From: Stutzerimonas stutzeri | GTDB taxonomy: Bacteria > Pseudomonadota > Gammaproteobacteria > Pseudomonadales > Pseudomonadaceae | Assembly: GCF_024448895.1 (NCBI RefSeq) | Contig: NZ_JAMOIC010000008.1 | Location: 62,001-126,000 of the forward strand | DNA: 64,000 nt | Reading direction: 5' to 3' | Shown: piece after piece, positions 1 through 7,226 of the stretch | Layout of the letters: every line of letters begins with the position of its first letter | How positions within the stretch are numbered: position 1 is the first letter of the stretch | Program-made: the position numbers and the translations under genes | Notes under the pieces: model-generated | Databases searched by the model: none | Seen by the model: only the letters and a program-made list of their open reading frames with translations | Told to the model about the DNA's origin: nothing

Positions 1-666
1 GAGCAGCGCATCCGTACGCTCAAGCACAGCAGCTTTCAACCCTTCAACATGCACGTCGCGCTGCGCGAGGCACCACGCTACAAGGTCGGCCCGGCGGTGG
101 ACGACTTCTTCTGGGTGGAGCGCTCGCACTCCGATCCGGAAGAATTCGCCCGCGCCTTCCGCGACCTGGAATACGGCATCCCGCGTCGCGACTTCATCGC
201 CTACGTGACCCAGGACACCTACGACAAGACCCGCGCGCCGGAAGGCAAGCGCGTGCTCAACATGTATGCCTTCTGCCCCTACCACCTCAAGGGTGGCGCC
301 CAGCGCTGGGACGAGATCGGTGAAGAAGTGGCCCATGCCTTCCTCGACGACCTGCGCAAGCTCACCACCAACATGGACGACGACAACATCCTCGTCTTCT
401 CGTGGATGACCCCGCTGGACATCGAGCGCCATAACAACGCCATGATCGGCGCCGATATCCTGCATTTCGGCTCCTATTCCTGGCAGATCGCCGGCAACCG
501 CCCCGCCCCCGGCTACGCCCAGTACAAGTCGCCGGTGGACGGCCTGTACCTGGCCGGAGCCAGCACCCACCCCGGCGGCGGTGTCACCGCCGCCTCTGGA
601 CGTAACGTGGCACGGGTGCTGCTGGAGGAATCCGGCCTGGACTTCGACGAACTGATCGGTGCCTGA
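1..666 (+). CDS. CrtI/phytoene desaturase-like FAD oxidoreductase, C-terminal part
   Basis: The frame is open from base 1, so the gene begins outside the window; only the last 221 residues are present. The C-terminus carries the flavin-contact signature of the CrtI/carotenoid-desaturase superfamily (GLYLAGASTHPGGGV, then a GRNVAR stretch). The same signature occurs in the complete gene at 7227-8819, so these are two members of one family. The family oxidises or desaturates hydrophobic substrates using FAD; this member's substrate is unknown. A small hypothetical gene follows 26 bp downstream on the same strand. The family call is firm, the role open. Confidence 0.85.
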   Translation, partial: EQRIRTLKHSSFQPFNMHVALREAPRYKVGPAVDDFFWVERSHSDPEEFARAFRDLEYGIPRRDFIAYVTQDTYDKTRAPEGKRVLNMYAFCPYHLKGGAQRWDEIGEEVAHAFLDDLRKLTTNMDDDNILVFSWMTPLDIERHNNAMIGADILHFGSYSWQIAGNRPAPGYAQYKSPVDGLYLAGASTHPGGGVTAASGRNVARVLLEESGLDFDELIGA

Positions 667-692
667 GCACCCCTGGCAGGAGCGAGCGCAGC

Positions 693-926
693 ATGAAGAT
701 GTTCAGCAAGGAAGGCGTGGAGATGGTGGACGTCAAATCCATCACGCGGGACGGTGAGCGACTGGTGATCAAGGGCAAGGTCATGGGCGCCATGACCACC
801 ACCATCCTAGTCAACCCGGAAGACTGCTGGCAGGCCGCCCGGCTGCTCGGGTTGCGCGTCATCCTTTGCCTGCCACTGCTACTGGCAAAAGGCTTCTGGA
901 CCTCACGCAAAAAGGCTGAAGGCTGA
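693..926 (+). CDS. small hypothetical protein (77 aa)
   Basis: A short reading frame behind the flavoprotein gene, with an AGGAG ribosome binding site about 9 nt before ATG. The middle reads VDVKSITRDGERLVIKGKVM, then a hydrophobic stretch (residues about 53-65) that could be one membrane segment. I do not recognise the family. Its last codons and stop lie inside a tandem GGCTGAA heptamer array, so the native C-terminus may have been altered by repeat growth. Same orientation and short spacing suggest co-transcription with the upstream oxidoreductase. Confidence 0.55.
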   Translation: MKMFSKEGVEMVDVKSITRDGERLVIKGKVMGAMTTTILVNPEDCWQAARLLGLRVILCLPLLLAKGFWTSRKKAEG

Positions 927-948
927 AGGCTGAAGGCTGAAGGCTGAA
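914..948. repeat. five tandem GGCTGAA heptamers
   Basis: Five perfect head-to-tail copies of GGCTGAA. The second copy supplies the TGA stop of the small gene ending at 926. Related GGCTGGAG/GGCTGAAGG runs recur around 58370 and 60165 between liu genes, so this may belong to a dispersed repeat family of this genome. Confidence 0.85.
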
Positions 949-1008
949 GCTAGCGTACCGACCTTCACCGCTTGATCCGAAAACACCTGCACCGGGCCGT
1001 GGAAAAGA

Positions 1009-1044
1009 TGCAGAAAGGGTGCGATGTATCGCACCCTTTCTGCA
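1009..1044 (-). terminator. hairpin terminator of the leftward P450 operon
   Basis: Perfect inverted repeat: 17-bp arms at 1009-1025 and 1028-1044 around 2 nt. Read leftward it is followed by TCTTTTCC, a weak U-tract. It lies 18 bp after the stop of the SnoaL-like gene (1063-1419), the last gene of the leftward operon. Confidence 0.75.
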
Positions 1045-1062
1045 TTCGGAAACACCCGTTTA

Positions 1063-1419
1063 TCAATTCTTGATGAAATAGCGCACCCACAGCCTGCCGC
1101 CTTCAAACCGGTACAGCTCAATGGTTTCGATACCACCGCTGCCGTCACGCATCGCGTTGTAGTGGTAACACGCGGCTTCTTCACCGTTGATGATGGTTTC
1201 CCTGACTTCGATGCGGCAGCGCGGCTGTTGCTGCGCCCACATGCCTTCGAGGATTTCCCAGGAATCTGTCGGCAGCGGTCGTCCGACGAATTCGATGCTC
1301 AGACCGCTACGAGTCACACTGCGGTAATGTTCGAAAAAACCTTCCTTGTCGCCATTGTTCCAACACTCCACCTGGCCGTGCAGAAAGTGTTCGATGGCTT
1401 GTTTTGCTTCGTCACTCAT
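1063..1419 (-). CDS. SnoaL/NTF2-like protein
   Basis: A 118-residue protein with the layout of the SnoaL/NTF2 fold: an N-terminal helix with a WNNGDKEGFFEHY stretch, then beta strands ending in IELYRFEGGRLWVRYF. The family contains small cyclases, isomerases, hydrolases and non-catalytic binders. A clear relative lies at 26946-27356 (both share the HGQ/KGQ...W..GD/HD start and an ETIxNGxx(V/A)A motif), giving a pair within the island. It is the last gene of the leftward operon P450 - 342-aa protein - SDR - MFS, 78 bp after the MFS gene and directly before the hairpin. The substrate cannot be read from sequence. Confidence 0.8.
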   Translation of the reverse strand: MSDEAKQAIEHFLHGQVECWNNGDKEGFFEHYRSVTRSGLSIEFVGRPLPTDSWEILEGMWAQQQPRCRIEVRETIINGEEAACYHYNAMRDGSGGIETIELYRFEGGRLWVRYFIKN

Positions 1420-1452
1420 GTGATGTCCTCGTTCTGATGAAACGGCATAAAT

Positions 1453-1468
1453 TGTCAGTAGCCTGACA
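1453..1468. promoter_or_regulatory. short inverted repeat TGTCAG-TAGC-CTGACA
   Basis: Six-base perfect arms around TAGC in the 78-bp gap upstream of the SnoaL-like gene. It could be an operator or a weak hairpin; nothing else supports either reading. Confidence 0.25.
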
Positions 1469-1497
1469 GTTCCAGATGAAACACTCCATTTGCTCGC

Positions 1498-2775
1498 TCA
1501 GGCATGTTGGTGTTGTTGGCAAGCGCGGTATGCCGGCTCCATCCTCAGCCAGAGCAAAATAGAAGGACCAACGATCGCGAAGACCAGGCAACTCGTCAAC
1601 ACGGCGGAGTAACCGCCATACAGCTCGAAAAGGTAACCAAACAGCATCGGCACCATGCCTGAGACTATCGTGATCAAGCCCAAGTGCAGGCCAAATATGC
1701 GGGCGTAATCCTTGAGCCCGAAGTAGCGCGCCATCAGGAACGCCGCAAGGTCGAATTCAGCTCCGGCGCTCGCCCCGATGGTCAACGTGGCCAGTACCAA
1801 CAGCGGTACATTCTGGCCGTCGGAAAACAGAAAGATGGCGCAGCCAACCGCCGGCAACGCCAAGCTGATCGCCGCCACAAACGATGGGGAATAGCGGTCC
1901 AGCAGATAGCCGACTAGCAGCCGCCCCACGATGATCGCGATGCCAAAGGTGCCGAATACCTGTGCGGCCGTCTGCGCGCTCAAACCGGTGCTTTGCAACA
2001 TCGGCACGATATTGGTGACCATGCCGACGGTAAGCGACACCGACAAAATCAGCGCAATATTGAAGCCCCAATAGGTTCCGGAACGCAGGGCCTGCTTGTA
2101 TGACATACCGGACAGCTCGGCGCTTTTCTTCTCTGCGGTCTGATTTCGGGGGACGGTCTCGGAGGGCAAGCGCAACCACAACAGCGACAGCGGCAAAGTC
2201 GCCAGCAGCGGCATCGCACCCAGCGCGAAGAAACCTGCCTGCCAGCCGTACTCCGCGATGAGCCGCGCCAGCAACGGTGGCAGGACCATTGCCATCAATC
2301 CAGTTCCGCAAAGAATGACGGCCAGCGCCAACCCGCGGTTGCGCTCGAACCACAGATTGACCAGCTGAGTCCAGGTGATCGCGATAGTCCCCGCGCACAC
2401 GATCGGCATGAGGAAAAAAGCCAGGTACAACCAGCCGATCGAACCCTTGATTTGTGTGATCGCGAAATAGCCAATGATTTGCAGCACGATTGAAAAGATC
2501 GCAACCCGCCGAAGCCCGAAGCGCCGATACAGCGGGCCAACCAGTTGAGTGGAAATGGCGACCCCGGCAAACAGGAATGTAATGGATGCCTGCAGATCAC
2601 CCCGGCTCCAGCCAAAGGCCTGCTCTAGCGGAATGACCATGGTGCCAAAACCATAGAGCAATGCGGCGGTGATACTGGTGCAGATACCTACCAGACCGAG
2701 CAGCACGATGCGCCAGCCCTGCTTGAATTCATTGGTATCGGTTGTCGAGCTCTGCGAACGGGATTCGGCTGTCAT
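1498..2775 (-). CDS. MFS transporter (monocarboxylate-porter-like)
   Basis: A 425-residue inner-membrane permease with about 12 hydrophobic segments. The opening EFKQGWRIVLLGLVGICTS and the segment FGWSRGDLQAS (about residue 55) recur almost unchanged in the two other MFS genes of the window (34025-35353 and 37213-38463), so the three are paralogues. The family resembles bacterial monocarboxylate/oxalate-type porters and probably imports an acidic or polar intermediate. I placed the start at 2775, where AGGAG sits 7 nt ahead of ATG; an upstream in-frame ATG at 2805 has no ribosome binding site. It follows the SDR gene by 93 bp in the P450 operon. Confidence 0.88.
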   Translation of the reverse strand: MTAESRSQSSTTDTNEFKQGWRIVLLGLVGICTSITAALLYGFGTMVIPLEQAFGWSRGDLQASITFLFAGVAISTQLVGPLYRRFGLRRVAIFSIVLQIIGYFAITQIKGSIGWLYLAFFLMPIVCAGTIAITWTQLVNLWFERNRGLALAVILCGTGLMAMVLPPLLARLIAEYGWQAGFFALGAMPLLATLPLSLLWLRLPSETVPRNQTAEKKSAELSGMSYKQALRSGTYWGFNIALILSVSLTVGMVTNIVPMLQSTGLSAQTAAQVFGTFGIAIIVGRLLVGYLLDRYSPSFVAAISLALPAVGCAIFLFSDGQNVPLLVLATLTIGASAGAEFDLAAFLMARYFGLKDYARIFGLHLGLITIVSGMVPMLFGYLFELYGGYSAVLTSCLVFAIVGPSILLWLRMEPAYRACQQHQHA

Positions 2776-2868
2776 GACGAGACTCCTGGCGCACTCAGCG
2801 AACACCGAATGCGCGGCATGGGTTAGCAGATTGTTGAAGATTACTGCGCTACGTTGTTCACCAACCTG

Positions 2869-3654
2869 TTAGTGCCCTTTGAGTATTTCATCGATCGGCA
2901 GTGAGACCATGGTTGCGCCACCGTCGACCAATAGTGACGTGCCGGTGATATAGGAAGCCTCGTTGGATGTCAGAAAAAGCACGGCATTTGCGATATCCAG
3001 AGACTGCCCGAGGCGTGCCACCGGAAAGTGTTCAGCCAGTTTGTGGGGCAAGTCTTCGCCCAGCGCTTCGGTCATACGATCGGTGCCGATCAGGCCGGGC
3101 TCGACCACGTTGACCAAGATGTTCAACGGGCCGAACTCCACAGCCAGGCCGCGCGCGAAGGCGTTCATGAAAGCCTTGCTCGAACCGTAGCCGATCAACA
3201 TTGGCGTGTACTTGCGGTTGGCTTCGCCGGAAGAAATGAAAATGAGGCGGCCTTTATCCTTCGCCTTGGAAAGATACGGTGCCGCATCCTTCGCCAGCCA
3301 GAACAGGGACTGAACATTGCTGCGCACGAGACGGTCGATGCTGTCGTCAGTCATATCGGCGATGAGTCCATGAGGGGCGTCAGCCGCGCAGTGCACCACG
3401 ATATCCAGCGCGCCGAATGCCTCCACGCCGCCCTCGACCATCGATTTGATCGCCGACCGATCCGCAATGTCGCCACCCACCAGGCAGGCACTGCCGCCCA
3501 AGGCATTGATCTGTTCGACGGTTTCTTCGCCATATCTCGCGGTCCGGGCCGACACCACGACTTTGGCGCCCTGCTTGGCGTATTCCAGGGCAATGGCGCG
3601 CCCCATGCCGCGGCCGGCGCCGGTGATCAGCACCACTTTGTCGCGAAATTTCAT
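2869..3654 (-). CDS. short-chain dehydrogenase/reductase
   Basis: A classical SDR of 261 residues. It has the nucleotide-binding GAGRGMG (about residues 12-18), the catalytic Ser in ISSGE (about 142) and the Tyr-Lys pair in YGSSK (about 156-160). The end SYITGTSLLVDGG is typical of the family. The usual NNAG structural motif is changed to HCAAD. It probably oxidises an alcohol on the island substrate with NAD(P). It lies between the 342-aa protein (70 bp upstream) and the MFS gene in the P450 operon. Its leader carries AAN triplets just ahead of the ribosome binding site. Confidence 0.88.
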   Translation of the reverse strand: MKFRDKVVLITGAGRGMGRAIALEYAKQGAKVVVSARTARYGEETVEQINALGGSACLVGGDIADRSAIKSMVEGGVEAFGALDIVVHCAADAPHGLIADMTDDSIDRLVRSNVQSLFWLAKDAAPYLSKAKDKGRLIFISSGEANRKYTPMLIGYGSSKAFMNAFARGLAVEFGPLNILVNVVEPGLIGTDRMTEALGEDLPHKLAEHFPVARLGQSLDIANAVLFLTSNEASYITGTSLLVDGGATMVSLPIDEILKGH

Positions 3655-3666
3655 CGTCGTTCCTCA

Positions 3667-3677
3667 TTATTGTTGTT
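3667..3677 (-). promoter_or_regulatory. Hfq/Crc-type A-rich leader (SDR 3654)
   Basis: AACAACAATAA, 13 nt before the ATG and directly upstream of the GAGGA ribosome binding site. Confidence 0.6.
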
Positions 3678-3724
3678 CTCGCGCAATCCGCGACGCTTCA
3701 GCGCCGCGGATACCCGGTTCGCTA

Positions 3725-4753
3725 TCAGAGATCCGCGCCAGGTACGTTACGCGCCGAGCCGTTGCGTCGGTCCGACTCGCCCCAGCCAAGCCAGTGCGAC
3801 GGCTCGCGAGTATCGCCCACCCGCCGCCAGCGCCCTTCCTGCTGCGCGGTAACCGGAAAACCGCCAACGAAGTCGATCATTTCGCCCTTCTCGTCCGGCA
3901 GGAACTCCCACTCTTCCGTGCCCTCCAGAACGACCTTGGCTGACTTGAGAAAGTAGCTACCGTCCTTGTGTACGGCCAAGCCTTCGATGTCGGTGGTGAC
4001 CCGTACTTCACCCTTCTCATTGCTGAAAATGGCGTAGCCGAGGTGGTCATGACCAACCATGAACGAGCCGGCATCCCAGCTGCCGTCCTTGTACACCGTA
4101 ACGAAGGACCACCAAATCACATGTTTGTTGTTGTTTACCACCAAGTCTTTCTTGAAGTGGATCGCGCCGCCTTCGGCCAGGTAAAACTGATCGAGCGCAA
4201 TGGCACCTTTCACCGGCCGGCCCTCGACTACGCCAGACACATCCCACAGTTGCGAGACATAGAATGTGCCCCACTCCACGCCTGGCAGATACCACTGCAG
4301 GCCGGTGAGCAAACGGCCTTCGAGCTGGAACAGCCCATCTTCCTTCCAGGTCATTCGTTCGCTGTTGGCGGTGATTTCCCAGTGATTGCCTTGCTCTCCG
4401 GGCTGGTTCGTCCAACGCACGGTGTCGCCTTCCAATGTCTGGACCGGCATTGGCGTAAGGGCCTGCTGCGCCATCTTGTCGAAATCCATGCGCAGGTTCT
4501 TACCGTCTACGTGATTGTTCAGGTAGAGGAACTTCGTTGGATTCGGTGTACCGTTTGGCGCCATCAGCGAGCGGACAAACGAATAAATATTGCCCTCCTC
4601 GTCACGGACCGAGCCAAACGGCGAACTCTTGCTCAGATGCAATCCAAAGAAACCGCGAGTACCGGCCATCGCCGCACCCGTGACCTTGTGCGGACCGACA
4701 AACTGCTGAAAGCCAAAGTCGCCGCGTTCTGGAATGGTCTTGAATGTTCTCAT
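3725..4753 (-). CDS. conserved protein of unknown function, copy 1 (342 aa)
   Basis: I do not recognise this family. The protein is rich in Trp, Gly and alternating polar/hydrophobic residues, suggesting an all-beta, perhaps lipocalin- or CrtC/AttH-like fold. There is no signal peptide or membrane segment, so it is probably cytoplasmic. Landmarks: PERGDF near residue 8, PFGSVRDEEG near 45, VEWGTFYVSQ near 157, VGHDHLGYAIF near 225, and a C-terminal GRWRRVGDTREP. The gene at 28463-29497 is a close full-length paralogue, apparently about three quarters identical by eye. It sits 48 bp after the P450 gene, so it may bind or transform the P450 product. Confidence 0.8.
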   Translation of the reverse strand: MRTFKTIPERGDFGFQQFVGPHKVTGAAMAGTRGFFGLHLSKSSPFGSVRDEEGNIYSFVRSLMAPNGTPNPTKFLYLNNHVDGKNLRMDFDKMAQQALTPMPVQTLEGDTVRWTNQPGEQGNHWEITANSERMTWKEDGLFQLEGRLLTGLQWYLPGVEWGTFYVSQLWDVSGVVEGRPVKGAIALDQFYLAEGGAIHFKKDLVVNNNKHVIWWSFVTVYKDGSWDAGSFMVGHDHLGYAIFSNEKGEVRVTTDIEGLAVHKDGSYFLKSAKVVLEGTEEWEFLPDEKGEMIDFVGGFPVTAQQEGRWRRVGDTREPSHWLGWGESDRRNGSARNVPGADL

Positions 4754-4762
4754 GAGTTCCTC

Positions 4763-4775
4763 TTTTTATTGTTGT
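4763..4775 (-). promoter_or_regulatory. Hfq/Crc-type A-rich leader (342-aa protein)
   Basis: ACAACAATAAAAA directly before the GAGGA ribosome binding site of the gene starting at 4753. Confidence 0.65.
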
Positions 4776-4801
4776 GGCTGAAATACGCATAGCCGAGATG
4801 G

Positions 4802-6079
4802 TCAGTCCCAGATCACCGGGATCGAAGAGACGCCACGCAGCTGCGCACCGCTAATCACAGGCACAGGCTTGCTTGGGTCGAGGCGAATATTGGGGAAAAG
4901 ATCGAGAATCGCATTGATCGCGCAAGTCAGCTCGAGCTTGGCCACGAACTGCCCGATGCACATGTGCGGGCCGAACCCGAAGCCAAATGACGGCTTGGTT
5001 TTGCGATCGATATCGAAGACATCAGGGTTTTCGAAAGCATCTTCGTCACGGTTGGCCGACACGACCATGCACTGAACGAACGAGCCCTTGGGGATTTGCA
5101 CGCCACCGATTTCGACGTCCTTGGACGTCTCGCGAACCTTGAAGGTGGACACCGGTTCATAGCGCACGGTTTCGTCGATCAGCTTGGGGATCAGGTTGCG
5201 GTCCGCACGAATGCGGTCGATCAGCCCCGGAGTGGTCATCATGAGCGTGATCACCGAGCTGAACGTGCGCGTCGTGGTCTCCCCCGCGGCCGGCAACAAC
5301 GAGCGGACAAAGGTGGTGACCTCATGGTCGTCCAGCATCCGGCCCTCGTGCTCGGCGCGCAGCAACTGACCGATCAGGTCATCGCCTTCGCTACCGGCGG
5401 CACGGCGCTGGACAACCACTTCCATGATTGCGTCATAAAGGGCCTTTACGGCAATGCCCGCCTGACGACGAGCCTCAGGCGCCTTTGCCGGATCGATCTG
5501 GTTGCCACCGACCATGGCCAATGCCCAAGCCGCGTACTGCCGATACTTCTCCGGATCGCCATCAGGGAAGCCCATCAACGCATACATTTCGCGGATCGGA
5601 AAGTTGAGACCAAAGTCCATCAAATCGGCGCGCTTGTGTTCGACCATGGGCTCAAGAAAATGGTGGCGGATCACATAGTCGATCTTGTCGCGCCATTTGT
5701 TCACTGTTTGCGGCATGAAGGCCGGCTGCAACAACGCGCGGACCCGACGATGCTGCTCACCGTCCATTGCGAGAATGATCAGGCCATCGAAGAACGCGCC
5801 CAATCCTTCAGCGATGAATCCACTGGTGAAACTGGTCCCGTCCCGCAGTACAGCCATCACATCGTTGTACTTGAACAGGGCGAAAGTAGGGCGTGTGCCC
5901 TGCTGCATCCCAGCGTTGGTCGGCACGCCAAACTGAGCCACGAAATCACCCGCGTATACGGGAGCGCTATGGCGCATCTCCCGACTGAGCGCGTGGATGT
6001 CCAGATCCGCGCCGCGGTACATTTCGGATACCGCCGAGTAGGCAGTTTCCAGATCCATCGCGGTATTTTCGGTGCTCAT
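4802..6079 (-). CDS. cytochrome P450
   Basis: A soluble bacterial-type P450 of 425 residues. Visible are the I-helix oxygen-activation motif AAGETTTR (about residue 268), the K-helix ExxR in ETVRYEP (about 305) and the haem-ligand loop FGFGPHMCIG with Cys near 373. It should hydroxylate or otherwise oxygenate the island substrate. No ferredoxin or ferredoxin reductase gene is seen in the window, so electrons must come from partners encoded elsewhere. The start at 6079 is fixed by AGGAG 8 nt upstream; the codon before it is TTG. It heads, or is second in, the leftward operon ending at 1044. The CYP family cannot be assigned by eye. Confidence 0.95.
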   Translation of the reverse strand: MSTENTAMDLETAYSAVSEMYRGADLDIHALSREMRHSAPVYAGDFVAQFGVPTNAGMQQGTRPTFALFKYNDVMAVLRDGTSFTSGFIAEGLGAFFDGLIILAMDGEQHRRVRALLQPAFMPQTVNKWRDKIDYVIRHHFLEPMVEHKRADLMDFGLNFPIREMYALMGFPDGDPEKYRQYAAWALAMVGGNQIDPAKAPEARRQAGIAVKALYDAIMEVVVQRRAAGSEGDDLIGQLLRAEHEGRMLDDHEVTTFVRSLLPAAGETTTRTFSSVITLMMTTPGLIDRIRADRNLIPKLIDETVRYEPVSTFKVRETSKDVEIGGVQIPKGSFVQCMVVSANRDEDAFENPDVFDIDRKTKPSFGFGFGPHMCIGQFVAKLELTCAINAILDLFPNIRLDPSKPVPVISGAQLRGVSSIPVIWD

Positions 6080-6100
6080 CAAAACTCTCCTGTCATCGAA

Positions 6101-6292
6101 TCAGTAGGGAAGCGAGTCGCCGCGATGCGTTCCAATCCACCGGCATTCCTGCCCGCGATGCACGAGTTCAGCGCACATCGCCAAGCTGATCGCGAGCAAT
6201 GCAAACCATATTGAGCTGGTTTTGCTGTCCCCAATGCGCCTGGAATTGCGAAGGCTCCGGTCATCACTGGGCGGATGGGGTTCGAATGGCAT
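6101..6292 (-). CDS. possible small membrane protein upstream of the P450 (63 aa)
   Basis: An open frame from ATG 6292 ending 21 bp before the P450 start. It has a charged N-terminus, then one hydrophobic helix (SSIWFALLAISLAMCAELV, about residues 27-45) and a polar tail. The frame alone would be weak evidence, but it is preceded by a five-triplet AAN run and a weak AGAG ribosome binding site, like confirmed island genes. It could be a real small P450-operon gene or a decayed remnant. I know no homologue. Confidence 0.35.
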   Translation of the reverse strand: MPFEPHPPSDDRSLRNSRRIGDSKTSSIWFALLAISLAMCAELVHRGQECRWIGTHRGDSLPY

Positions 6293-6301
6293 GACGCGTC
6301 T

Positions 6302-6316
6302 CTTGTTTTTATTGTT
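6302..6316 (-). promoter_or_regulatory. Hfq/Crc-type A-rich leader (small ORF 6292)
   Basis: AACAATAAAAACAAG: five consecutive AAN triplets ending 9 nt before ATG 6292. It is among the longest such runs in the window. Confidence 0.55.
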
Positions 6317-6443
6317 CACCGCACCAAAACTGTCCGATTCGGAAGCCAGGCGGCTAGTTGCTCACCCAGGTCAGCTTCAAGCCGAACCACGGGACGAGCA
6401 CTGCAATCGATGGTAGGCGCCTTCGCCGCGATACGTCCTTCGA

Positions 6444-6468
6444 TTCGTTTGACCCATGGTCAAACGAA
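6444..6468. promoter_or_regulatory. TetR-type operator, site 1
   Basis: Perfect 11-bp arms TTCGTTTGACC and GGTCAAACGAA around CAT, 40 bp upstream of the TetR start at 6508. The position suits autorepression plus control of the divergent P450 operon. It is the most symmetric of five related sites. Confidence 0.75.
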
Positions 6469-6498
6469 CGCCCAGCCTCTGGCAGTCACTATAAGGAG

Positions 6499-6507
6499 AA
6501 TAAGAAC
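6499..6507 (+). promoter_or_regulatory. Hfq/Crc-type A-rich leader (tetR 6508)
   Basis: AATAAGAAC between the AAGGAG ribosome binding site and the GTG start. Confidence 0.45.
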
Positions 6508-7170
6508 GTGAAGAGTTCGGAGCCGGCCGAGTCAGGCAAGCGCAACACGATGAACAAACTGTTGGCTGCCGCGCGCAACGAGTTCGGCAGCAAAGGGCTT
6601 GGCGGTGCGAGGGTGGAAACCATCGCGCAGGAAGCGGGGGTCACCAAGCAGCTGGTCTATCACTACTACGGCTCTAAGGAGAACCTGTTCGTCGCGGTGC
6701 TCGATGAATCGTCTGAAAGCATCATGTCCGAGCTGGTAGCGCTGGAAATCGAGCAGCTGACGCCACCCGCTGCGTTGCGAGCGATGCTTAACCGGTTCTT
6801 CGACCAGTACTGCCACGACCCGCTGCTCGGCGCGCTGGCACTGGAGGGTATCCGTTACCATGATGCCCACGAAACACCGCGCAATCGATTCCTTGAAATG
6901 GCGCCGGGGCTGATTGCCAAACTTGATGCCATCCTCCAACGCGGCGCCGCTACCGGAGATTTCAAGCAGGGAATCAATCCCAGATTGCTGCTGGCCTCAG
7001 CGGCGTTGGTGACTACCGGCTGGTTCACCAATCGTTATTCGATGTCGACCCTGACTGGGCTGGATACCGCCTCCCCCGAGGGCATGGCGATCTGGCGGCA
7101 ACATTCGGCGGATTTCATCCTGGCGGGCATCTCGGTAGCGCCTGGCTGTGAAGACCAGGCGTCCCGATAG
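6508..7170 (+). CDS. TetR-family transcriptional regulator, copy 1
   Basis: A 220-residue TetR-type regulator. The N-terminal helix-turn-helix covers about residues 36-55 (VETIAQEAGVTKQLVYHYYG); the rest is a helical ligand-binding and dimer domain. Translation most likely begins at GTG 6508, with AAGGAG 9 nt upstream. The regulator at 24620-25288 is a close relative along its whole length, including the recognition helix, so both may bind the same operator. A perfect palindrome lies just upstream. It probably represses the P450 operon and other island genes until a pathway intermediate binds. It converges on the CrtI-like gene at 7227. Confidence 0.92.
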   Translation: MKSSEPAESGKRNTMNKLLAAARNEFGSKGLGGARVETIAQEAGVTKQLVYHYYGSKENLFVAVLDESSESIMSELVALEIEQLTPPAALRAMLNRFFDQYCHDPLLGALALEGIRYHDAHETPRNRFLEMAPGLIAKLDAILQRGAATGDFKQGINPRLLLASAALVTTGWFTNRYSMSTLTGLDTASPEGMAIWRQHSADFILAGISVAPGCEDQASR

Positions 7171-7226
7171 GAATCCAGCGAAATCGGCCTGCACTGTAAG
7201 ACGCGCTGCTTGTTCGATAGCTTCCG

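Larger units (their letters stand above)
6293..6507. promoter_or_regulatory. divergent control region between the P450 operon and tetR
   Basis: Non-coding stretch between the leftward P450 operon and the rightward TetR gene. It contains the A-rich leader at 6302-6316 and the palindromic operator at 6444-6468. I cannot place -10/-35 boxes with confidence. Confidence 0.5.

Noticed and set aside
5096-6214. Rightward frame of 372 codons across the P450 gene
   Set aside because: Antisense to a P450 with all motifs; low-complexity composition and no ribosome binding site.
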